From assembly GCF_019175385.1 (NCBI RefSeq), contig NC_083339.1, forward strand, positions 28,487,637 to 28,551,636: 64,000 nt of DNA, given 5' to 3'. Each line of letters begins with the position of its first letter. Position 1 is the stretch's first letter. Shown piece by piece: positions 25,540 to 36,427 of the stretch. Under the pieces are notes generated by a model that saw only the letters and a list, made by a program, of their open reading frames with translations, was not told where the DNA came from and made no database searches. Source of the stretch: Lycium barbarum. Its lineage: Eukaryota > Streptophyta > Magnoliopsida > Solanales > Solanaceae. Position numbers and translations under genes: made by a program.

Positions 25540-25550
25540 ATATGTGTATA
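25503..25550. repeat. (TGTATA)n microsatellite
   Basis: Hexamer repeat TGTATA/TATATG, with a shorter related run at 25428-25455. Lies in the Tat LTR upstream of its 3' conserved block. Confidence 0.85.
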
Positions 25551-26436
25551 GTTCTAATAGGACCAGATCCACCAAACATATACTAATTCAATTCCTTTTC
25601 CTTTTTTCCTTCTCCTACTGCAGGGTCACTTGGGCCAGAGTCCAACCAGCCTGTTAGGCCGAAGGCCCAACAGGAATATTCTTTCAAAAACTGTTAAGAC
25701 CAAGAAAGGGAAGCTAATATTATTAAAGGCCCATCCATGGGTGAGAATGGCATGAAGGCCCAACCATGAGTAAAAATGGTCTTTTAAGGGGTTCGGTACA
25801 CCCCTAGCTTATCTCCTTCTTTCCTTAAATTTCAGCGTGCAAATTTCCTTTTTTGGTTGAAATGTTGTATTTGTATGATTGTAAAACTCACATTGCAGTT
25901 GGAATCCTTTATATTTGGATTAGGCATCTTAGGTGAACGATGCGTATATCGTTTAGTTCCATGTTAGGCCCCAACGCGATTTAAAAAAAAAAACAGAACT
26001 AGTATAAACATTTTCCAAAAGAATAAAAATGGCTAATGTAATAAGGGGAACAAAGAGGATCAGTTTCATCTTTACCAAAAGAACATGTTGCTATCATTTT
26101 TTCTCAAACCAGGCTTCATCTTTTTTCAAACTAAGAATGAACGCTTTTCCAGTTATGGATTCAGTTTTCAAAAGTTCTATTTTCAATCTAAGCAGAAAAA
26201 ATGGGTTTGAAAATTCCGTGTAAATGATATATTTTCCAAAAAAATGAGTTCTGTCCTTTTAAACTAAAAATCAAACGAAAAAATAGTGTCTGGGCATATG
26301 TAATCCACTTGTATTAAAACATACATGTTATTTTCTGGAAATAACTAAGGCAAACAATAGAGTTTTGAGGGCTAGGACCCAACCCAAAAAGATCATATTT
26401 TAGGCTCCACTTAACCAAGTTTTCAGAAAAATAAAA

Positions 26437-26627
26437 GCAAATATGTTCTGGGCTTAGCCAAGTAATTGAAGAAAAATGAGATATTTTTTGGGCCAAAGCC
26501 CAACAAACCTTAATCATTTTGTGTGAAAAAAAAGCAAATATGTTTTGGGCTTAGCCCAATAATTAAAGAAAAATGAGAGATTTTTTGGGCCAAAGCCCAA
26601 CAAACCTTAATCATTTTGTAGAAAAAG
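26437..26627. repeat. 97-bp tandem duplication rich in GGGCC/GGGCTT motifs
   Basis: Units start GCAAATATGTT(C/T)TGGGCTT at 26437 and 26534 (97-base period). Each contains TTGGGCCAAAGCCCAA, a perfect palindrome. The related part of the second Tat LTR (60150-60390) has the motifs but no such duplication. Confidence 0.85.
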
Positions 26628-27355
26628 AGGGCATAACTTAGGCCTAAGCCCATGACAAATGTTATTCTTATATTAGAAACAAATTGGGTTTTTTAAGATA
26701 AATTCCGGGATCAAAAAATAAATTTTGATTATATAAACCAAACTCTTGTAAATTAAACCCGCGTAAACTATTTTTCAATAAGTAAAGTCTTAAATAAAGG
26801 TATTCTAAAAACGTACTAAACAGACTAACCCGGACCGTGTATGAGTCTAAGCATGAACAATTCATTTATCCCAAACTTTTAAAAGACTTTTACCTTTACA
26901 AAAATTAACATTATCCTCATATAAGAAAGGAACTAATTATATCCGGATATTATAAATTCAAACCTAAATTCCCTATATGTAAAGGGAATATATTTAATTC
27001 TTTTCACAAAAAAAAAATGATATGCAAAATGACAGACATTTTTTTGGGAAATAAACACCAAATAAACAGTTCATGCAAATAGTCACACATTGGAATTCGA
27101 AGGTCAACCGTATAGTACGGATCCTTAATACTAGGGTGCCTAACACCTTCCCTAGGGGATTACCAGAACCCTTACCTAGAACATCGGATTAAGAAGGATT
27201 TTTGACAGTGTATGAATAAACTCTTCCAACTGGTTTTCCTAATTTCCTAAAAATTACGTAGCGACTCTTTTAAAACAAAGTCTGAAAGAGCACCAACGAT
27301 TTCGAAGTAGCTTTTTCGAGCGCTAACTCCGCCAGCAAAAATGCGAACCGTTACA

Positions 27356-27401
27356 AACATTATGAGATTTTTGACTTAGAGAAGGATGAAGAAGGTTCTC
27401 T

Positions 27402-27473
<72 letters not shown>

Positions 27474-27797
27474 AGGTTTGTGTGACGACAAGGGCAAGTG
27501 GGAGAGTGATTTGAATTTCTGATTTCAAGTGAGGGAATAGAGAAGTTATTATGGGTACTTGAAAAGGGTAAAGTGACGATTGGGTCGGGTTAGAAAAGGT
27601 GTGATATTCGGAGGGAGTTTTTAAGCATTTTAATGAAGCAGTTTTGATAAAATGGCACTTAAATGACAGTTTCAATTTTCCAGGTTGATGTTCACTTCAC
27701 ACAGGTTCTCCTGAGGCTCCTTATGCTTATGCTTCTCATCTTTCAGAGCTTATTTTGATTTTCCCAAGTTTGCTCCTATGCTTACCTGAGCTTTGTC
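27356..27797. other. Unassigned non-coding DNA with (TG)n(AG)n microsatellite
   Basis: Flank to the right of the Tat LTR. Holds (TG)13 at 27401-27426 joined to a long (AG)n to 27472. The rest shows no gene or transposon terminus that I recognise. The open frame covering the microsatellite (27376-27675, minus) ends in a serine/leucine and histidine/threonine run and is not a gene. Confidence 0.6.
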
Positions 27798-28457
27798 TCA
27801 TACCTCAGATGGCGTGTTCATCAGTTCTTTGATGTTGTTGTTTAGAAGAAGGTTTTCTCTAGTAACTTCCTCAACTTGTTCTTGTAGATCTATGATGCAT
27901 ACGACCATGTCATCCCCCTCTTGTTCTATACTGTCAAGTTTCTCAGCTATCTTCTTCGTCTTCTTTTTCTTTTCTTTAATGAGTCTATGGAGCTCATGTA
28001 TCAATTTTTTTAACAGGGAGACTAATCTTTTGTAAGAGCGACCTTTCAGTCTTGCTTGATTGTGAAGAGGATCTACCTTCTTTTCTTTGGTTTCATCATT
28101 AACGCCTAAAGTTTTTGCAACGCTGAGATCTGAGACCCTAGTTAAGGGGTCGTTGCTAACTCTAAACTTGGATGTATTATTTGAGTCGGTTTCTTCTTCA
28201 AATTCCTTCATAGGGTCCTTACATGCATTCAAGGCCTGCCTTAGTGAATCTTCAGCTGCCTCTTTTCTTTTGAGCCTTTTGTCGAGCTCCATATTTCTTG
28301 TAATTGTTCTGTTGAGGTTGTCTTTGAGGTTTTCACTGTGACTCATTTTCTTCAGGGATTCAACACCTTTCCAAACGATTTTCTGAAATCTATGAGTGAG
28401 ATATGCGATTTCTAATTCGTCATCGATCATCACTTGACTCCCTTCTTTCTTTAACAT
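27798..28457 (-). pseudogene. Copia-type gag remnant (C-terminal, coiled-coil part)
   Basis: A 219-codon open frame. I recognise the style of a gag found in many Solanaceae Ty1/copia polyproteins: an (D/E)xxIAYLTHRFQKIV block at residues 13-27, a KRLKRKEAAED block at about 60-70, and a DDMVVCIIDLQEQVEEVTREN block at about 182-202. Normal members carry a CCHC zinc knuckle between the first two blocks; here that position holds unrelated residues (KKMSHSENLKDNL...), so the knuckle is lost. The N-terminal gag domain is also missing. Lysine- and glutamate-rich, predicted coiled coil in the C-terminal half. It lies just downstream, on the same strand, of a copia LTR (28557-29485). Not a host gene as far as I can tell. 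Assignment rests on remembered family blocks. Confidence 0.65.
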
Positions 28458-28539
28458 TCATATTCTTTCTCTTTTCTTTTATGTTTGATAGAGCAGCCAT
28501 GTGAACAGTCATTTCTAGGTGTTAACCTTTTAGAAAGAA

Positions 28540-28556
28540 CCCGCTCTGATAATAAT
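28540..28556 (-). other. Degenerate primer binding site of the copia remnant
   Basis: Minus strand reads CAATTATTATCAGAGCGG, a damaged version of (CAAT)TGGTATCAGAGC, directly beside the LTR boundary. Confidence 0.5.
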
Positions 28557-29485
28557 TGATAAAAGAAGTTATGCGTTCACCAAACAGTACATGGAGAGAC
28601 CTGGTTGTCTACCAGTTCTCTTAGAAAGTGTAGTAAGTAAATAACATAGGATATTACCGTGGAAAACTCCTTGCTCAAGGGATTAAAAACCACGACCTAC
28701 CACGTAAGATTTCAACTCCACTACACCGAGCAACTTCATATTACAACTCTTGCAATCTAGGAATTAACTCATATAATCCCTCCACCCTTACAGTACCCCT
28801 ACTGCAAGGAACTCTTGACTACCTCTAGCCAAGCCACTAATGCACCTAGACTAACTCTAGCCTAGTGTACTGCTCAAACGCTTGTGAAGATTCACTTCCA
28901 ACAATCAACCTTTGAGAGTTCAACACTATTTGACTACCTCCAGCCAAACACACTAATACACCTTGACTAACTCTAGCTAAGGGTACCAATTAATAGAATG
29001 AAGTTAAACTACCTATGCAAAACTACTGAGAATTCAGAGTACCTACAACAAGTTCCTTTTGAAAAGAGTAGATTTAGAAGTTTAAGAACAAAAGAACAGA
29101 AACTTTACACTCCTAGGACTTAATACAACTTCAGTTGTAGAAGAACAGGTCCTTAGATTTGTTGAAGCTTTATGCGTGAACACACCTTAATGTGTGGAGA
29201 CTTGCACTTTTTAGATCTGAACAATTTCTGGATTTTGCAAGAATCAAGTCTTCACTTTGGCATGATGTTTGAATATGTAGAGGAAAAGTGAAGGTGACAG
29301 CTCATAAAGCAGCTCTGCTGCCGCATGCTGCTCTGTTGTACTGCTACAGTGGCAGCAACTTTATAGTTGTAGAGTTGATTGTACGATACTTTAGGAGACC
29401 TGGTCTTTCTATCATCGTAACTGGGTCCTCGAGTAGGTTTATCAAGTCATCAAAATACCAAAATGCAAGGCAGCATGGCTTATCA
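28557..29485 (-). mobile_element. Ty1/copia 5' LTR, copy 1
   Basis: Plus-strand ends are TGATAAAAG... and ...CTTATCA, about 929 bases; the right end is a best guess. Homologous to 34144-34686 plus 41225-41459: shared blocks include AACTCCTTGCTCAAGGGATT near 28667 and 34226, CGACCTACC, CTCTAGC-type repeats, and GTTTGTCAAATCATCAAA-like sequence near 29440 and 41430. The 130-codon frame at 29288-29680 spans the LTR edge, matches nothing and is not called. With the gag remnant at 27798 this is a 5'-end fragment of a minus-strand copia element. Confidence 0.65.
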
Positions 29486-29691
29486 GTTATGAAACACTTG
29501 AAATTGCTCTATTCAAACAAGGCACTAGAAGTTGTGTACATTCACTCATCAAGGGAAATAACAAACACATTTACTGACTTGCATCTTCATCTTGCCTTTA
29601 CTTATCCTGCAGTTTATGTAAACAAAGCAATCCAATTAAGGCTTAAACAACAACACATGTTATATAAACTCATCTTTTAATTGTTTAAGGA

Positions 29692-32600
29692 TCACATTGT
29701 TGAAAGCCAAAGTAAGCATTTCTCCCTATGTTTGTCAAACCGTTTCTTCACCTATTCGTAAAACCAGAGAAGTGAAATAGTGTTTGCTGCTCCTACTACG
29801 TATCCAAAAGCCGCGAAACTGAACTTTCATTCATAATCTAAGTCATCATGAGAAGTTGGTGATGGTGTCAACTCTAAAGCATTGATTTCGCAACTGTTGT
29901 TGAGAGGAAACCCATATAGGCCTCTATTTCCTTCAAAAGAGGCTTCTGAATGTTTGGAATTGATTACTTAGCGGGATTTGACCCAAAAAATTGTTGAACG
30001 ATAAGTTCAAAACTGCTATGAATGTGTGAGACTTGTAAGCCCTAGGGGGATTTCCCCAGACAAATGGTTTGATGACAGGTCTAGTGGTTCAAGCATTTGT
30101 AGCTTCCCAATTGATTTTGGGATTGGTCCCTCAATGGCATTGTGTGAGAGGTTCAAAAGAAAAAGTGAGCTAAGATCCCTGACCGTATCTGGTATCACTC
30201 CTTGAAATCTATTTGAAGAGATATCAATAGATGTGAAGACCCAGAGAATCTTCACAAGCTCCAGCTCCATCCCTTTGATGGTTATTGTCACTGTGTCCTG
30301 ATAGTACAGATTACTTAGTTGGAGGAACTTAAACTAGATGTGATTGTGTCCTGTGTCCACGCAATCATCTGTAACCATAATTTCTCTCCAATTTGAAACA
30401 ATTTCTGCACTCAACACACTAGTAAAACTGTTGGAAGCTATATCCATGATCTGGAGATTTTGCGAGGTACTCTTGGCTGGATAACAATGAAGACTTCCAT
30501 TGAATTGATTGGATGTCAAGACTAGGACTCTCAGACTGTATGAGCACTCAACATGCATGGGAAACTGTCAACTAGTCTATTATATCCGACATTCAGGACC
30601 TTCAACAACTTTCAGTTAACAAGTGATTTTGGCAGCTCCCTTTCTAAGGAATTCCTACTGAGGTCTAAAGTTTTTAGAGCACAACCGATTGGAAATGAAT
30701 CTGGTATAATACCATTGAGTCTATTTTTCCCTAGATTCAACATCCCAAGAGTTGTACTATTTTCTAGTAGACATTTTGGTGTTGTTCCACTCCAGGCATT
30801 GTTAGACAAATCAAGAACTTAAAGGTAGCTGGCCTTGCATTTGGATTCATGAATTCTTCCCGTGAGGCCATTATTTAAAATTGAGAAAAATGAAGCAAGA
30901 GCAATAGAATTACCAATATCTAGTGGGATGGAATTATTGAAATTATTGTTCGAGTAGTCCATAAAGATAGCAGAAGAAGGTGGAATTGGTAGGTCATCTT
31001 TTATACAGTTGGAAAGCAAGTCAAAGACTATAAGATTGATGGAAACATTGTAAGGCTGTTCCACATACTCCAGCTGATTGAAGGAAAGATTCAAGTGAAT
31101 GAGAGCTCCATCACCAATTCCCCAGAATCCAATTTGGTATTGCCCCCCGTATTTTGTTGTCAGAAAGGTCTAAGTGGAACATCCTTGACTGATTTTTAAG
31201 ATCAGGAAACTTTTGCAACCCACGAAAAGCTAGTTTCAGTATGCCCAACTGGGGAAATGTGAAAGAGGTTGAACTGCTGCAACTTGCATCAACTGTCAAA
31301 TTATTATAAGATAGCTCCAGTCTTGTAAGGTTACTAAGCCTCCTAATGAGGTCTAGTGGCACTGTCCCACTAAAGAAGTTGGAAGAAAGTGAGAGGACCT
31401 TAACCTTCTCAACCTCAAACTTGGACTTGGGAATCGATCCATTCAGGTGGTTGTTGCTCAAATCAATCGTATCCAGCAGAGAAGAGGATGCATTGTGAAA
31501 TTCATTTGACTTGGCCAACAAATTGATTGCTATTAAGAAAAAGCTTCTGCAAGGAAGGGAGCTCAAATATATATATGCAGGAAGGATACCGTTGCATAAA
31601 TTGTTCCCTAATTTTATGTTAACAAGCTCTGCAAGTCCTTCAAAATGAGCTCTAGACAAGAGACCAGTTAGGCCATTGTGAGAGAGGTCTAAGTGGGTGA
31701 GTTTCTTGGATCTTTGTAAATATGGGATAGAACCAGTGAAGTTGTTCAAGGAGAAGTCCAAATAAACAAGATTCTTAAGGTTTGCTATTGTGGAAGGTAT
31801 TGGTCCACTGAAATTGCAATTGGAGAGCTCTAACCTGGATAGGTTCTGAAGGTTCGAAATGGATTCTGGTAAAGAACCAGAAAAGTCTGTGTAGCTTAGT
31901 GATATCATCCTCAAAGATCCATTTAGAGGAAAATTTGGAATATTACCACTAAGCAACATATTACTTGACAAGTCCAAAATCTCTAGAGTTTCTACCTGAA
32001 TGATCTTTTCAGGAAATGCTCCCTGCAGATTACAATAGTCGAGTGTAAAGGTAGTCAAGTTTGTAAAATTTGCAAAATATTCAGGAACTGTGGTAGAGAG
32101 ATTGATCTGGTCAAGACGGATGATAGAAAGAAATTGAAGCTTGGAAAGTGATTCATCAATAGGGCCTGAAATTTTACAATTACTCAGGCTCAAGACAGTA
32201 AAGTTAGGCAAATATGATAATAAAGATTGACACCACTCACTCATTTGAGCTGAAAGATCAACACCATCAAGGTAAAGCTCTCTAAGCTCTGTTAAGTTCT
32301 CACTTAAATGTATCAAATTGGGATTCTCAAGTTTTAGTGGCTGGTCGAAGTCAGTGAAACCAGTTAAGAGATCAAGAGTAACTAGCTTTCTTAATCTTGA
32401 TAACATCACATGAATTTTCCCAACAAAACCAGGATTCGATAAATTCAGGTACTTCAGGTTAGCTAAGTTATTTATACCTGCCGGTATTCCAACGTTAAAA
32501 CTGTTGTAAGCCAAATTTAGCCTTTGAAGGTGCTGAGGACCGAAAACAGCACTTGAATTCTTAATTCCACTAGAAATTGCCTTACTTCTAGTTCCAGGGT

Positions 32601-32846
32601 AATCACTTGACCAAAAATGTCACATATTACTCCATTCCAATTGCAACAGTCGCTTGTGTTTTGGTTCCTACTTGCTAACTTGGTCGACAAACTTGAGTCG
32701 AATTGGAGGCTGCCCCTTAACTGCAGAAGCAATGATTTCGGATCTTCAAGACATTGAGATGAAACGAGGAAAATCTCATTTCCTAATAAGATTTGAAACA
32801 AGGGAATCAAGAAAAGCCATAGAAAATGCAGAGTTCTCATTTTCAT
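29692..32846 (-). pseudogene. Ve1-like: Ve1-like LRR receptor-like protein pseudogene
   Basis: Nearly full-length relic (3155 bases; tomato Ve1 is about 1,050 codons) of a cell-surface receptor-like protein. Order from ATG at 32846: signal peptide (LHFLWLFLIPLFQIL); Cys-containing LRR N-cap (SQCLEDPKSLLLQLRGS..., DCCNWNGVICD); a long run of extracytoplasmic LRRs (one open frame 32514-31111, then 31094-30819, 30809-30612, 30558-30334, 30291-30016); a degenerate C-cap near 29900 (GLYGFPLNNSC); an acidic stretch; a transmembrane segment (FGYVVGAANTISLLWFY) near 29790; and a short cytoplasmic tail ending at TGA 29694-29692. Residue-level likeness to tomato Ve1 is strong in every segment. Breaks: frameshifts near 32590, 31110, 30815, 30600-30560 and 30320, a frameshift pair bracketing about 31570-31490, a shift near 30018, and stops before and after the TM segment. 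Ve1 proteins recognise the Verticillium Ave1 effector; this copy cannot make such a protein. Confidence 0.93.
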
Positions 32847-33350
32847 GCAACTTGTTTAGGTGGATATGACTGGAGTGTAGTTAGAAGGATATTAAAAAGG
32901 AGAAGGTGATTGCACAGAAGCAGAGAAATGTCAAATCAAAATATGCGTTTGTACAGAGGGTATTAACTCTTTCTACTTGTTTGATGCTGGTCTTTTTGGT
33001 TCATTCAGTGGAAGACTTTGAAGATTCTCATTATGTATTTATTCCATGTGGAAAAAGTTTTTCAAAACCATGACTTCTTGCATTTGTTTGTATTTATTTT
33101 AAGGGGTTTCTATGCTGGGACTGCGACTGCGAGTGGGGTTTGCTATTTTATCTATCGGATCCTCTCACATGCAATTTCATTTGCCTATACTATTTCTCCT
33201 TTTTCATTTTCTTGTTAGTCATGGCTGAAATTTCTAGATATAAATCTGTTACTCCATGTATCTCTTTTCCGTCCTTTAGTTCTTTTTCTTTTAGTCTTCT
33301 TACCTACAGATAAAGAACTCAGTTTGGTACATGCGATAAGGTGTCAGGAT
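32847..33350. other. Upstream flank of the Ve1-like pseudogene
   Basis: About 500 bases of AT-rich DNA on the promoter side of the pseudogene. I see no convincing TATA box at a usable distance from 32846 and no repeat terminus. A 66-codon plus-strand frame at 33018 is not supported. Confidence 0.5.
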
Positions 33351-33440
33351 TAAGTTTGGGATAAAATTTATACCTTGTTTAGTTGAAGTTATAAATTTAT
33401 TCCTTTAACCAAACAAGGCACAAAATTTATCCCAAACTTA
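33351..33440. repeat. 90-bp foldback (MITE-like relic)
   Basis: TAAGTTTGGGATAAAATTTA (33351 on) pairs with TAAATTTTGTGCCTTG-type sequence ending at 33440. The outer 30 bases match 27/30 and the inner 15 match about 11/15. Resembles the central hairpin of small foldback elements common in Solanaceae; no terminal duplication could be fixed. Confidence 0.65.
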
Positions 33441-33557
33441 GTTTTGGATATCCCATCAAGCTTGGTATTATTTTATGCCACCTCTTTGATGGAATACATT
33501 AGTCTAGGAATTATAATCCCAGGACTATAATCCTGAGATGACTTAATCGGCTTACCA

Positions 33558-33632
33558 AATATGCATGAAGGATCCTGCTGAGTAAGTTGTTCCTTAGGTT
33601 TATGCAGACAAGCTCTGTTAGTCCTTCAAAAT
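33558..33632 (-). pseudogene. Second Ve1-like LRR fragment
   Basis: About 25 codons (HFEGLTELVCINLRNNLLSRI...) equivalent to the segment at 31575-31650 of the neighbouring pseudogene, but not identical to it. No further LRR sequence on either side. It shows that at least one more Ve-type copy once existed here, or that a piece of the main relic was duplicated. Confidence 0.7.
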
Positions 33633-33640
33633 GTTTCCTT

Positions 33641-34143
33641 TTTTTTCTCATTTTTATTTTGGGGGCTTGGTTCCCCGGGGAAGGGGGGTGGGGGAGAGGG
33701 GCACTAGACGATCTCAATCTTGATTTATTGTTGTTCTTAGTTGCTCGTATGCACCATTCTTGTGGAAGTCATGTGACAAGATCAAGCTATGTGAAGGATT
33801 CAACAAAAGAAGGAAATGCAGAATCTGTCAATTAGACAGTTTCCAGAAAATAATTAAGTTAGCTAGGGACTGAGTAGTTAGTTAACAATCCCAAAGTTAG
33901 TTATCTTAACTTGAGTTGAGTTAGCCTTGATTCTCAACTATATAATGTGTATGATAGTCATGTATAAACACATCAGAAAATTCTATTAATACAACACAAT
34001 GATCCATCAAGAGATCAGCTTCTCTTAAACTGCTTCTTCTTAATTTTTCTGTTTCATTGATGACTGCTGTGTGTGCTTGATCACTGCACATTTACGTTCA
34101 AGTCACCTCTTTGGTCTTTGCTTCATTAATTAAAGAGTAAAGT
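33641..34143. other. Unassigned DNA, possibly a short copia LTR
   Basis: Starts with a purine/G-rich run (GGGGAAGGGGGGTGGGGG near 33680). From about 33840 to 34110 it has the look of a small copia LTR: repeated TAGTTAGTTA, CTATATAATG (33938) as a TATA candidate, then TATTAATACAACA. I could not find matching termini or a partner copy, so this is only a suggestion. Confidence 0.35.
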
Positions 34144-34686
34144 GATACAATATAAGAGTCCACCAAATAGTCTGTTCCCTTGAGTAAAACAGAAAGTAAA
34201 CAACACAAGATATTTACGTGAAAAACTCCTTGCTCAAGGGATTAAAAACAACGACCTACCGGAGTAGGATTTCCTCAAACTTCACTATAAACGAGCAACT
34301 TCAGATTACAACCTAAGATAACCTAGAAATTAAACTCTCAATTCCTCCCTCTTACAACAACTCTAATGCAAGACCTTTACAATAACCATATTGCAAAGAA
34401 CACATCTGGACTAACTCTAACCAAGCGAACAACTCAGAAAGGATGAAAATCGGTACTACTATGAACTTCTTGAAAGCAGTGCAGGAATAAAATGCTAAAG
34501 AACAAAAGACAACGACTCAACAACCTAAAGGACTTAGACATCTACAGTGATTAGTGAACTGGTCCTTCAGTTTGTTATAGCTTTGTTCTTGATGAGCACT
34601 TTGAGAGCAGCGGTGGCTAGCACTTATGAGTGAGTGATTTTCTGATTTTCAAAGTGTTAGGTTTTCACTTGTAACATGTTGTTTAT
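34144..34686 (-). mobile_element. Ty1/copia 3' LTR, copy 2, segment 1 of 2
   Basis: TGATACAATATAAGAGTCC... begins this LTR on the plus strand; homologous to the left part of copy 1 (28557 on). Interrupted by element A; continues at 41225. Left copy of A's target duplication is TTTAT at 34682-34686. Confidence 0.7.
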
Positions 34687-35299
34687 TGTCACGTCCCAGT
34701 CTCGGTTGGGACGGACTACATTCCACTTACATACTATAGGCATCTACTTTGAAACTGTAATCGTTTACACGATGTAGTAAACCTATAAATCTATTAACAT
34801 GAACTATAAGATTCTTTGACCATATGATCAGAATACCAAACTTGTACATGACTGAACCTGACCACAGACGTGTATGAAGCCTCTACGAAAATCTGACTGA
34901 CATAACAAAGTCGGGACAGGGCTCCGACCTACCCATAATCTCTACACATATAGGTGCAGGACTTGACTCAACTACAGGAAGAAATGGAGCTTACACCATC
35001 TCGCCGAACACCTGTACCATCTAGAATGCATGCTTGCTACTCGGTATACCTGAACCTGCAATGTGAACATAAACAAATGCAGCGCCCTCAACTAAGGGAT
35101 TTTAGTACAAAAAGATTGTTCCGAGTATGCAAGGCAGACATGAAAAATAACAATAAGATATTATAAATAAGAGGGATAAGAATCAACCTGTAACCTCTAG
35201 CTTACCGCGGAGGGCTATAACATGTATAATACATACTACCGCAAATAAGTATATTTATAATGCCATATCTCTTACTACATCATTATCGTAACATTAACT

Positions 35300-35495
35300 G
35301 CCCAACTAACCAGTGATAACTTCCCAACCAGCTGTAGCTCGGTGATAAATGCATAATTTCCCGACCGGCCGAAGCTCGGTGGTAAAGACATGACTGCCCG
35401 ACCGACCGTAGCTCGGTGGTAAATGAAGATACACAACTGCCTAACTAATCAGTGGTAACTGCCCAACCAGCCGTAGCTCGGCGGTAAATGCGTAT
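35300..35495. repeat. Degenerate minisatellite (CCCAACCAGCCGTAGCTCGG units)
   Basis: Five or so units of 40-60 bases, each with GCCC(A/G)ACC followed by GTAGCTCGG(T/C)GGTAAATG, with insertions between them. Confined to the left LTR part that has no counterpart in the right LTR. Confidence 0.75.
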
Positions 35496-36389
35496 ACAAT
35501 GTCATTACTCATTACATTTATGCATACAATATCTGAAGAGTCTTTTAGGATCATTAGAACATCTTTCGGAGTGACCTATAGTCGTTCACCCTCCGATTAT
35601 GTTATAAACTAGTACCATCAACATACGTTCAATAAGAATCAATGCTATGAATCAGAATTTACATTATAAAGGACAAAGAACAGAAGTTTTCTATACTTAC
35701 TAAGAATAGTATCATTTTTTAGTATCATTTGTCCGTTTACAACTGTCGTTGGAGTCATGCCAAAAGAAGTGCCTCTCTGTGATAGCTAATTTATACTAGA
35801 GGACGCGCTATGACTCAATTGGGAAACTTGGATTCTCTTAACCTGTTGGACCTCGGTCATATACTATTGTTTATCTTAAGCGTCTTTCATATTTGACGAC
35901 ACTCTATGACCTCTTTCATTATACTTCGTATACCATACACATCTCTGTACTTAAGGGAAACTCTAATTCCATCTTAACAACTTGGAACTCCATCTATGAG
36001 TAAACGCTTGAGTGCACCAAATCTGGACATATACCATTTCTTAGAGGCTCACATGACTTACAATATGAAGGCAACACATTCATCAGCTCTAGACACTCAT
36101 GGTCCATATAAGAAACAAGCAACACACGTCGTGCCATAGTGGCGATTCAAGGAATAACCTTATGTACCTTAATTTAGCCTTCGAATGGCTACGATGAGTC
36201 AATCCTTCAAATATACGTCCAACCTGTTTAAATGGGCTAATATCAACACAACAATAGATCAACCAAATACTACGTCAATACTAACATTATCACCAACCAA
36301 TCAAAGTGCGACAACCTCCTGATTCTATATACAATGGTGTCCTCCACACTCGACCTCCGTTTGACAACCAACAAGCTCAACACGAGCTA

Positions 36390-36427
36390 CCCCCCCCCCC
36401 CCCCCCCAAAAAAAAAAAAAAAAAAAA
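36390..36427. repeat. C18-A20 homopolymer pair
   Basis: Eighteen C (36390-36407) followed by twenty A. The homologous place in the right LTR (about 40165) has only a C-rich run with interruptions, so the run expanded after duplication or is a sequence artefact. Confidence 0.85.

Larger units (their letters stand above)
22736..27355 (+). mobile_element. Tat/Ogre-type 3' LTR, segment 3 of 3 (E1)
   Basis: Continues the Tat LTR after element D. The final 2 kb match 59380-60919 of the second Tat LTR: a GGTTCATGAAACC block (25279), a block with CACTTGGGCC and AACAGGAATATTCTTTC (25628-25690), CTTAGG-type blocks, then the terminus ...GCGAACCGTTACA (27355). After the terminus there is no PBS, consistent with a 3' LTR. 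No coding sequence: the short frames inside have no recognisable domain. Confidence 0.75.

Noticed and set aside
27376..27675. Frame ending in long Ser-Leu and His-Thr repeats
   Set aside because: Caused by the (TG)n(AG)n microsatellite.
28087..28341. Plus-strand frames at 27793-28035 and 28087-28341
   Set aside because: Antisense shadows of the copia gag remnant.
29288..29680. 130-codon plus-strand frame beside the Ve1-like relic
   Set aside because: Spans the end of a copia LTR and the 3' flank of the relic, with no known domain.
30553..30822. Plus-strand frame over the Ve1-like relic
   Set aside because: Antisense shadow of the LRR coding strand.
27798..33632. The Ve1-like relic and copia gag as one novel system
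   Set aside because: Same strand and close, but they are of unrelated origin (immune receptor and retroelement) and both are broken; no sign of joint function.
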